Shown here in pieces: positions 33,027 to 40,576 of a stretch of 64,000 nt of DNA. The notes beneath the pieces are model-generated. The model made no database searches. It had not been told where the DNA came from and was given only the letters and a program-made list of their open reading frames with translations. The translations under genes were made by a program, and so were the position numbers. Source of the DNA: DASRAJ01 sp035638255 (GTDB lineage Bacteria; Bacteroidota; Bacteroidia; Chitinophagales; UBA10324); contig DASRAJ010000063.1 of the NCBI GenBank assembly GCA_035638255.1, positions 62,001-126,000 of the forward strand. The letters are read 5' to 3'. Position 1 is the first letter of the stretch. Each line of letters opens with the position of its first letter.

Positions 33027-33391
33027 TCTAAGTTTGAGAAACGACTGCCACAAAAATTTTCAATCATTCCTGGTATTCTAATTCGATATTAGTAACTATT
33101 GTCTTGCCAACTTTTATCAGTGCAGGTCGAATGGTCCGATCATCCCATGTTTTCTTTTAGTTCCTAACCGGAAATTTTTTGTGTATATGATCATCAGGAA
33201 AAGCTACGGGGAAAGCAGCAACCTCATTGTAATTGTTGATGAAAATTATGAGCGTGTGTCACACAACTACTATAAAGGATCGGCTAATCTCTTGAACGCC
33301 GGAGTCGAAAAGAAGTAATTATTTTCAGAAAGCAGAAAACAGTTTGCATCCCAATTTCCATTTTCAATTTGCATTTTACATTTTCTATTTT
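33027..33391. other. 365-base gap with a possible small gene and T-rich repeat
   Basis: Between tamB and the GH3 gene I see one plausible small frame (33187-33318, listed separately) and TTTTC-type repeats at 33356-33397. Nothing else is recognised. Confidence 0.4.
33187..33318 (+). CDS. Possible small protein, 43 residues
   Basis: An ATG at 33187 (with an in-frame GTG at 33181) opens MIIRKSYGESSNLIVIVDEN followed by YERVSHNYYKGSANLL and NAGVEKK, then TAA. Amino-acid composition looks protein-like, with no repeats. It has no recognisable family and lies on the strand opposite to both neighbours. It may be a real small gene, a gene fragment or chance. Confidence 0.3.
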   Translation: MIIRKSYGESSNLIVIVDENYERVSHNYYKGSANLLNAGVEKK

Positions 33392-35608
33392 CTATTTCAG
33401 CAATTCAAAAGTTTCGCTCAAACTGCAATTGGAATCTCCGCCAATAAACACCTGGAATTTTCCCGGCTCTGCCTGCCGCACCAATTGCTGATTGTAAAAA
33501 GCAAGATCATCTGCACGTAGCGTGAATGAAACTGATTTGCTTTCTCCCGCTTTCAAAAATATTTTATGAAATCCTTTCAACTCTCTCACTGGTCGCGTTA
33601 GACTCCCAATCAAATCGTGGACGTACAATTGAACTACGTCTTCACCATCACGCGAACCAATATTAGAGACAGTGACTAAAATGAGGAGGGAATCATTTAC
33701 CTTAAGCTTTGGCTTCTTGATAATTATTTCCGAATATTTGAATTGCGTGTAGCTAAGTCCATAACCGAACGGATACAAGGGTGTGTTTGGAATGTCAAGA
33801 TATTTCGAAGTGTATTTGTTCTTTGCATCATAGGGACGACCAGTATTTTTCATGCTGTAGTAAATGGGAATTTGTCCAACACTGCGGGGAAAAGTTGCAG
33901 TGAGTTTTCCTGAGGGATTGTAATCACCGTATAGTACATCAGCTATGGCATTCCCCGCCTCCGTTCCTGCGAACCATGTTTCAAGTATGGCCGTTGCTTT
34001 CAAATCTATTTCAGGAATGGTAAGCGGTCTTCCATTCATCAATACAACAACAACCGGCTTCCGAAGCTTGATGATTTCATTAAACAACTTTACCTGCTGG
34101 CCGGGCAATGAAATGCTTGAACGACTTGCTGCTTCGCCTGACATGGCTGCTTTTTCTCCCAGTACAAGAATGGTTACATCAGCCTTCATTGCTGCTTCAA
34201 GGGCACCTGCAATGAACTGCATGGAATCATTGTCAATGGTGCAGCCTTTAGCATAAAAGATTTTTCCATCGGCTCCCAGTTTTGTTTTGATTCCGGTGAG
34301 CAGTGAAACAGATTTTTTCCAATCACCTGCACCTGACCAGGGGCCAAGCAACTCACTTTGATTATCTGCGAGCGGACCGATGACGGCAATGGATGTTTCT
34401 TTTTTCAGGGGTAAAACCGAGGCGTCGTTTTTCAAAAGTACCATAGACTTTCTCGCCATGTCCCGTGTTGCTTCAAGATTTTCTTTGGTCATTACTGCTG
34501 ATGCTTCACGCTGCTTGTCACAATAGCGATATGGGTCATTGAATAGACCGAGGTCGAATTTGATTCCAAGAATTCTTCTCACCGCATCGTCAATTTTTGC
34601 AAGAGAGACTTTTCCTTCATCCACCAATTGCTTTAAATGATTTTCGAAGACAGCTCCCTGCATGTCCATGTCCACTCCGGCATTCACTGCTTCTTCACCG
34701 GCTTGCTTTTCATCAGCAGCAAAACCGTGCGGTACCATTTCGTTGATGGAAGTATAATCGGTGACAACAAATCCTTTGAAACCCCACTCCTTTTTCAAAA
34801 TATCATTCAGTAAAAAATTGTTGCCGGTGGAGGGCATACCGTTGATCTCATTGAATGAAGTCATTATTGTTCCCACACCTGCATCCGCACATGCTTTAAA
34901 TGGCGGCAGGTAAACATCGCGCAGGGTGTTCTCTGACATGTCAACCGAGTTGTAATCACGACCCGACTGTGCTGCTCCATAAGCTGCAAAATGTTTTGCG
35001 CACGCCACGATGGTATTTGTTGCAGAGAGGTCAGTTCCCTGGAAACCTTTTACTCGCGCTCTTGCAATGAGTGAACCGAGGTAGGGGTCTTCTCCCGCCC
35101 CCTCAGCAATTCTTCCCCATCGGGGATCACGGGCGATGTCCACCATCGGGGCAAAAGTCCAGTTGATGCCTTCGGCGGAGGCTTCCGTTGCAGCAACACG
35201 CTCTGATTTTTCGATTGCCTCAAGATCCCAGCTCGCTGCCTCACCGAGTGGAATCGGGAAGATGGTGCGATGACCATGAATTACATCGTAGCCAAACATC
35301 AGCGGAATGTGCAATCGTGTTTGCTCCACTGCAATCTCTTGCAGCTCGCGTGTGTACTTTACCGTGTATGCGTTGAAGATGGCTCCTACTTTTCCCGCCT
35401 TAATATCTTCTTTATAATTCTCCCTCATCGTAGGTCCCGTCTGATCCCAATCAGAAGTGAACAATGTCATCTGCCCGATTTTTTCTTCGAGCGTCATTTG
35501 TTTCAGGAGTGAATCAATGAGCTGCTGCTTGCGCAACTCAGTTGAAGGTGTGGTTTTGGAAAAGGAAAGTGCGAGCGAGAGCAGCGTGAGTAATGTGGCG
35601 ATCTTCAT
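33392..35608 (-). CDS. Beta-glucosidase, glycoside hydrolase family 3
   Basis: From the ATG at 35608 (MKIATLLTLLSLALSFSKTT, a signal peptide) the protein has 738 residues; the frame runs 22 codons further upstream into the neighbour's end. The GH3 N-terminal barrel includes MTLEEKIGQMTLF, the KHFAAYG segment with conserved Lys-His, and the catalytic nucleophile in GFVVTDYTSINEM (Asp near 283). The alpha/beta sandwich includes SIAVIGPLADNQSELLGPW and a C-terminal fibronectin-III-like domain with RPVRELKGFHKIFLKAGES. It would release glucose from beta-gluco-oligosaccharides in the periplasm. It is the last gene of the SusC/D locus with two GH144-like genes, which points to sophoro-oligosaccharides. 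Confidence 0.92.
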   Translation of the reverse strand: MKIATLLTLLSLALSFSKTTPSTELRKQQLIDSLLKQMTLEEKIGQMTLFTSDWDQTGPTMRENYKEDIKAGKVGAIFNAYTVKYTRELQEIAVEQTRLHIPLMFGYDVIHGHRTIFPIPLGEAASWDLEAIEKSERVAATEASAEGINWTFAPMVDIARDPRWGRIAEGAGEDPYLGSLIARARVKGFQGTDLSATNTIVACAKHFAAYGAAQSGRDYNSVDMSENTLRDVYLPPFKACADAGVGTIMTSFNEINGMPSTGNNFLLNDILKKEWGFKGFVVTDYTSINEMVPHGFAADEKQAGEEAVNAGVDMDMQGAVFENHLKQLVDEGKVSLAKIDDAVRRILGIKFDLGLFNDPYRYCDKQREASAVMTKENLEATRDMARKSMVLLKNDASVLPLKKETSIAVIGPLADNQSELLGPWSGAGDWKKSVSLLTGIKTKLGADGKIFYAKGCTIDNDSMQFIAGALEAAMKADVTILVLGEKAAMSGEAASRSSISLPGQQVKLFNEIIKLRKPVVVVLMNGRPLTIPEIDLKATAILETWFAGTEAGNAIADVLYGDYNPSGKLTATFPRSVGQIPIYYSMKNTGRPYDAKNKYTSKYLDIPNTPLYPFGYGLSYTQFKYSEIIIKKPKLKVNDSLLILVTVSNIGSRDGEDVVQLYVHDLIGSLTRPVRELKGFHKIFLKAGESKSVSFTLRADDLAFYNQQLVRQAEPGKFQVFIGGDSNCSLSETFELLK

Positions 35609-35625
35609 GAAGCAAAAGAAGTTTT

Positions 35626-37602
35626 CTAATTGGTGAATCCAAGTTTGGTCATTGCTGTGGTTACTTCCGGGCACGACATGAATAAATTCCAGAGCAATCC
35701 TGTTCGGTGATTTTCAATCATGATGATAATAGGTCCCTCATCAATTGCAAGATCAGACGTACCATGCCAGCCGGCAGTTGTATTGAAGGCGTCATAAAAT
35801 CCATACGGACCCCATACTTTATCTCCTATTGTGTAGTAGAAAAATTTCAATGCCTCCATCGAGTACTGTGGTGTGTAAGGCATGGAAGAAATAGCAGCCG
35901 TGGGTGTGATCACTCCGAGGTCATTCGTCGGTGACTGTGCAGTGTATCCGCTTTGATTATCACTTGCAGTGAGTCCCCAGCATTGTGAGCTGTAGCCAAC
36001 ATAATTCAGAGGGTTGTCAATGCAATACGCGCGGTTGATCTCTGTGTGGTTGACATCCTGCGTCCAGTAATTCGCGTACGCATCGGATAAATTGTGCGGG
36101 TTAATCCCGAGGAAAGAATAGTGTGAAAAGAAAAGCGGCCCTCCATAATCGGGACCGAGTGGCAGCGTGAATCCATAAAAAGTATGTCCGTTGATGATGC
36201 CACCGTTCTGCGCCCAGCCATTCGTGTACACGGATGCACTGATGGTGTGGGTGGATGATCCTGCTGCAAGGAAATAGGTGATCAATGCTTCATTCCATCC
36301 CCGCACCTGAAAATTCATTGCCCATCCTAGATCAGGAGACCAGTGCCAGTACAATTCATTCTGCCCTCCCTGCGTGTACCAATCCCACTCAACAGTATTC
36401 CACAGATCATTGATCTTTGAAATCAAATTATTCTCCTGCGCATTATAAGGATCTAAAAATTGCCGGGCAGTAAGCAGCCCTTGCATCATGTATGATGTTT
36501 CCACCAAATCGCCGCCGTCATCTTCCTGGCTAAATGGAATAACATGGCCGGTAACACCATTCATCCAATGCGGCCAAACCCCGTGAAAGCGATCGGCTGT
36601 TGTGAGGAAGTCAACAATCTTCTCCAGGCGATCAACACCTTCCTGGCGCGTAATGAAATTTCTGCTGATGCCAACAATGATTGCCATCACACCAAATCCT
36701 GACCCGCCAATGGTAACAGTGTTGCCTGAAGTTTCTCTTTCGTGCGCCAGCCCGCTTGTGGGATGACCGAAGTCCCAGAAGTATTTGAATGTTTGCTGCT
36801 CTACGAGCGTGAGCAAATCATCATCAGAGAGTAAAGGAAATTTGGGAGTAGTGTCAAGTGCCGTATAAAATTCTTTAGTGTAACCGGTAAATACCGAACC
36901 GTCGGTACTCTTAATTTGATTCGTCAGCGTGAGCACGTAGCGATCAAAATGTACAAGCGGCTGCGAGGAATGAAGGTAGAGTGTTTTATTGGAATCAGCC
37001 AGTGACCAGGTGATGATTGCATTTTGCCCTGAATGGTTAACGGTAATAGTTGTGTTGCTCAATGAAGACAAGTCGAGCGGATGATCGAACTTAATGACAG
37101 CGGGGAAGTTTCTGTCAACATCCGTGACCCGGGAACTCACCAAAAAGTTGTTGCTTCCAACTGTGAGCGAATCAATATTCATTGCAGGAGCAACTGTGGT
37201 GAATGAAATTGAAATTCCACTGAACGATTCTTGATCTGCTGATTTCAGTGAGCTCGTTATTTCGAACGAATAACTTTTTTGATTTTCGAGATTAGAAACT
37301 GGTTTTGCAGAGAGCGTTTTGTTCTCATCGAGAAAAGAAAAAGTCATCGGCAAGGTATCCGCCCCGGATAACAACAACACTGAAGCGGGCACTGAAGAAA
37401 TATCCAGTGCCTGCGAAAAAGTAGCGACTACAGGCTCATCAACGGGCAAATTAATATTGGCAACAGCATCCGTCAAATTCAAATTAATAGCTCCGATTCG
37501 TAATGCAGTAAGCTGAAAGGTTGAAGAAGGAGTCTTGTCTTTCTTGCAAGAAGAAACAATAGTCAGTAAAACAATCCATATAAAAATGACAGGTCTGAAC
37601 AT
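35626..37602 (-). CDS. Glucoamylase-like (PF10091/GH144) lipoprotein with Ig-like domains
   Basis: The 658-residue protein begins MFRPVIFIWIVLLTIVSSCK, a lipoprotein signal with lipobox VSSC. Two Big_5-type Ig-like domains follow (about 30-135 and 138-245). The catalytic domain of the PF10091 glycoamylase family (about 260-655) has an (alpha/alpha)6 pattern: TFKYFWDFGHPTSGLAHERE, GFGVMAIIVGISRNFITRQE and DEGPIIIMIENHRTGLLWNL. Family GH144, which contains endo-beta-1,2-glucanases, is built on this domain. The lipid anchor and Ig stalk suggest it works at the cell surface. It is co-oriented with SusCD and GH3. Endo-beta-1,2-glucanase activity is inferred. Confidence 0.82.
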   Translation of the reverse strand: MFRPVIFIWIVLLTIVSSCKKDKTPSSTFQLTALRIGAINLNLTDAVANINLPVDEPVVATFSQALDISSVPASVLLLSGADTLPMTFSFLDENKTLSAKPVSNLENQKSYSFEITSSLKSADQESFSGISISFTTVAPAMNIDSLTVGSNNFLVSSRVTDVDRNFPAVIKFDHPLDLSSLSNTTITVNHSGQNAIITWSLADSNKTLYLHSSQPLVHFDRYVLTLTNQIKSTDGSVFTGYTKEFYTALDTTPKFPLLSDDDLLTLVEQQTFKYFWDFGHPTSGLAHERETSGNTVTIGGSGFGVMAIIVGISRNFITRQEGVDRLEKIVDFLTTADRFHGVWPHWMNGVTGHVIPFSQEDDGGDLVETSYMMQGLLTARQFLDPYNAQENNLISKINDLWNTVEWDWYTQGGQNELYWHWSPDLGWAMNFQVRGWNEALITYFLAAGSSTHTISASVYTNGWAQNGGIINGHTFYGFTLPLGPDYGGPLFFSHYSFLGINPHNLSDAYANYWTQDVNHTEINRAYCIDNPLNYVGYSSQCWGLTASDNQSGYTAQSPTNDLGVITPTAAISSMPYTPQYSMEALKFFYYTIGDKVWGPYGFYDAFNTTAGWHGTSDLAIDEGPIIIMIENHRTGLLWNLFMSCPEVTTAMTKLGFTN

Positions 37603-37688
37603 TTTTTTCTTATTGTAAAACTAAAAAGAAACAGGGGCATTTAGGAATTCCTAAATACCCCTGTGAAAATTCTCTACACGTATTGTGA

Positions 37689-38936
37689 CTATTGCTCTAT
37701 AGTGTACAAAGTGGCAACTTCCCCTTCTGTAAGAGCTTTGTTCCAGATCCGCATATCATCCAAAGCACCTTTGAAAGTATTTGCCTGAGTTAAATAATTA
37801 GACCAGGAGGTTGCTGTATTGGCACGGCTGCTTGAAAATCCAATAGCAAGTTTTGCATCTAACCCTACTATTGGCGTACCACCGTCATCTGTGGCGAGTG
37901 CCAGGTCTTTAAGAATCCATTCAGTTTGACCCAAATCTATGTCTGCCTGCATAATTTTAACTCCATCAATAAAAACGGTCTTTAAAGATGAAGAAGCATC
38001 ATAAGTGAGTGCCAACTGATGCCAGGTGTTACCACCAATTAAAGTTGATATTGAACCGAGGTAATTATACAGAAGCATACCACCAACCGGTGAACCTCCA
38101 TTGATGTAATCTGTCCAGGCAGTTCCAAAGTTATGAGGCGGAATACCTGAAGGATCAACTTTATGGCTCGTAGGTAGTTTCATCCATGCTAAATCACCGG
38201 CTACTTCCATAAAGTAACCATACTGTGCACATATACCAAACATTTCGCGGCTGCCGGGTCCAAAAGTCGCAGGATCTAATTTGAACCAAACACTAATGGT
38301 AGTGCTTGGATTAATAAAATTGGTTCCGTCTAACTCGACGATGTCACCGGTTCCGGGAACATCCTGTCCTGCGAAAAATGCCGCAGCATTGGCATTACCA
38401 AAACGATCTGTTGTATAAGTTACTTGCTCAAAGCCAACAGTAGCGTTTCCGGTAAGATCCACAATGGAATTATCGAACTGCAAATACATTACCTGTGAAG
38501 CTTTTTGTGGAGGAGTTTCGAGACCAACTCCCTGCGTCGTGAAGGTTACACTAACAGTGGCTAAGGCCTGACCCTGATCTGACTTTACTCCACTTATAGA
38601 GAGAGTATAAAGTCCGCCGGTAAGAAGGTTATCCGTTGGATCAATTGTAACAGTGCTTCCTGTAACCGTAAGGGTTATCGCTACAGCCGTGCTTCCATTC
38701 ATCAATTTGATGTTGGTGCCGTTAGCAGTGGTAGCATCAACTGTGGTGCTGAAGACGGCAACAATATTTTCAGTTGTTGAAACATCTGTTGCAGAAGTAG
38801 CACCATTCAAATCAGTAGCGCCTGATTTAAGACTTGTAAGAGTGATTGCGGGAGCATTTTCATCCTTTTTACAGGCAGAAAATGTTAAGCCGATTGCGAT
38901 CACGAGAAGACTTAGTAATTTGATTTGCTTGTTCAT
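37689..38936 (-). CDS. LamG/concanavalin-like lipoprotein, putative surface glycan binder
   Basis: This 415-residue lipoprotein (MNKQIKLLSLLVIAIGLTFS then ACKKDE, with lipidated Cys21) carries a Big_5-type Ig domain at about 30-135. A laminin-G/concanavalin-like lectin domain (LamG_3) follows at about 140-410, with VMYLQFDNSIVDLTGNATVG at its start and FKGALDDMRIWNKALTEGEV near its end, both characteristic. It has no catalytic residues. In SusCD loci such lipoproteins hold glycan at the surface. It lies between SusD and the GH144-like lipoprotein on the same strand. Glycan specificity is not visible. Confidence 0.8.
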   Translation of the reverse strand: MNKQIKLLSLLVIAIGLTFSACKKDENAPAITLTSLKSGATDLNGATSATDVSTTENIVAVFSTTVDATTANGTNIKLMNGSTAVAITLTVTGSTVTIDPTDNLLTGGLYTLSISGVKSDQGQALATVSVTFTTQGVGLETPPQKASQVMYLQFDNSIVDLTGNATVGFEQVTYTTDRFGNANAAAFFAGQDVPGTGDIVELDGTNFINPSTTISVWFKLDPATFGPGSREMFGICAQYGYFMEVAGDLAWMKLPTSHKVDPSGIPPHNFGTAWTDYINGGSPVGGMLLYNYLGSISTLIGGNTWHQLALTYDASSSLKTVFIDGVKIMQADIDLGQTEWILKDLALATDDGGTPIVGLDAKLAIGFSSSRANTATSWSNYLTQANTFKGALDDMRIWNKALTEGEVATLYTIEQ

Positions 38937-39053
38937 TGTAATCTAAATTTGGTTTTAGTGTAAAAAGAATCTGTAGAATAAGATTAACGCGAAGAAATAA
39001 TCAAAATTAATGCCGCTAAACTCGTATAAAAAACCCAAACTGAAAAAATGAAT

Positions 39054-40562
39054 CTACCACCCCGGATTCTGTGTAAGCCGACCACCTGATAAATCAATTT
39101 CACTCTGGGGAAGAGGAAATAGCTCATTCTTTCCTACCACAAATCCTAACGGACCAAGCACCTGCGCTGCTTGTCCTGTGCGCACGAGATCAAAGAAGCG
39201 ATCTCCTTCCATTGCAAGCTCATATCTTCTTTCATTCCGGATAATCTGTCTCAGTAATGTTTGGTCTGTTTCGGTGATGTCATTCAGACCTGCCCGCTCG
39301 CGAACCATATTAAGAAAAGGAAGCCCTGCATTGCCTTGGCCATCTTCGTTGAGCGCTTCTGCGGCTATCAGTAACACCTCTGCATAGCGAATCACTCGAA
39401 TATTGTATCCCCACTCTTCTGCGGTGGTAGTTCCGGGTACCCAAACTTTTTGGTTATAGGTTTCAATCTCGCTGATGATCGTGTGTGAAGAGTCAGACCA
39501 GGTTGTGTCGGGTGTTGATACGTCTCCAACAATGGGAACTCCGTCAATCGTTTCACCAAGAAAAATAATGGTGGCATCTCTCCGCTTGTCACCCGGCTCA
39601 AAGGAATTCATCAGGTTAACTGAAGGGCGATTGAAGCCCCACCCTTTATTCGGATTTCCCCTCACACCTTGTGTATTGGCGAACTGGTTGGCGCCCTGTG
39701 AAAGATCACCCTCTAACGGCCGGCTGCCAATTTCAAAAACCGATTCAGCTCCAAACTGACCTGCGAGGGAAAATGCATTCGCGAAATCTGATTCCAGCGT
39801 GTATTGACCGGAGTTAATTACTTCAAGTGAATATTTTTCAGCATTCACAAAATCTTTTTGGTAGAGATATACTTTGGCCAGTAAAGATTTTGCAGCGCCA
39901 CGTGAAGCCCTGCCTACATCTTCAGCCGCGTAATCACTTTGCTCAGGAAGGTTGTCAATGGCAAATAGCAAGTCGGGAATGATCACTTCATTATAAATTT
40001 CATCTTTCGGTGAGCGTGTTAAATTGGGATCAGCAATCACCGTAGTTACTTTTACAACATCGCCGAATGCTCTCACCAGATTGAAATAAAACATCGCGCG
40101 AAGAAATCTCGCCTCGGCAATGTAGCGTTTCTTCAGGCTTTCATCCATTACGATTGGCGGAATTTTCTCAATCACCACGTTGGCGCTTTTCACGGATTGA
40201 TACAAGGCACTGTACCATGGAAAAATATCAGAAGCAGTTGGTGAGAACTGAAAGTTGTCAAATAGAACAAGGCGTGCTGCATCGCCGGGATTACTTCCTT
40301 TGTTTGCATCATCACTCATGATATCGAGAATTGGAAACCCGCCGGACCAGTAACTCCAGTTGTGAAAGCTTCCATAAACAGCATTCGTCGCGAGCAAGGC
40401 ATCGGCGGCGTTTTGCGGAAAGAGAGCATCCGTCAATGATCCCTGCGGGCTCACTTCAAGAAATTTTTTCCCGCAGGAAACGGACATTAAAATACAGGTC
40501 AAAAGCAATCCTGCTTTTAATTGTGAAAGGAAGATGAAACTGTATTTTCTTTTCATGATCAT
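39054..40562 (-). CDS. SusD/RagB-family outer-membrane lipoprotein
   Basis: This 502-residue protein has a lipoprotein signal (MIMKRKYSFIFLSQLKAGLL, then LTCILMSVSCGKKF, lipobox VSC) and the SusD TPR-type fold. The N-terminal FLEVSPQGSLTDALFPQNAA, the middle EARFLRAMFYFNLVRAFGDV, and the C-terminal VLLIAAEALNEDGQ and RNERRYELAMEGDRFFDLVR are diagnostic. It ends SGGRLTQNPGW. SusD proteins form a lid over SusC and deliver glycan. It starts 14 bases after susC and is clearly in the same operon. Substrate is inferred from the neighbouring GH144 and GH3 genes. Confidence 0.95.
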   Translation of the reverse strand: MIMKRKYSFIFLSQLKAGLLLTCILMSVSCGKKFLEVSPQGSLTDALFPQNAADALLATNAVYGSFHNWSYWSGGFPILDIMSDDANKGSNPGDAARLVLFDNFQFSPTASDIFPWYSALYQSVKSANVVIEKIPPIVMDESLKKRYIAEARFLRAMFYFNLVRAFGDVVKVTTVIADPNLTRSPKDEIYNEVIIPDLLFAIDNLPEQSDYAAEDVGRASRGAAKSLLAKVYLYQKDFVNAEKYSLEVINSGQYTLESDFANAFSLAGQFGAESVFEIGSRPLEGDLSQGANQFANTQGVRGNPNKGWGFNRPSVNLMNSFEPGDKRRDATIIFLGETIDGVPIVGDVSTPDTTWSDSSHTIISEIETYNQKVWVPGTTTAEEWGYNIRVIRYAEVLLIAAEALNEDGQGNAGLPFLNMVRERAGLNDITETDQTLLRQIIRNERRYELAMEGDRFFDLVRTGQAAQVLGPLGFVVGKNELFPLPQSEIDLSGGRLTQNPGW

Positions 40563-40576
40563 GAATGCTTTTGTGG

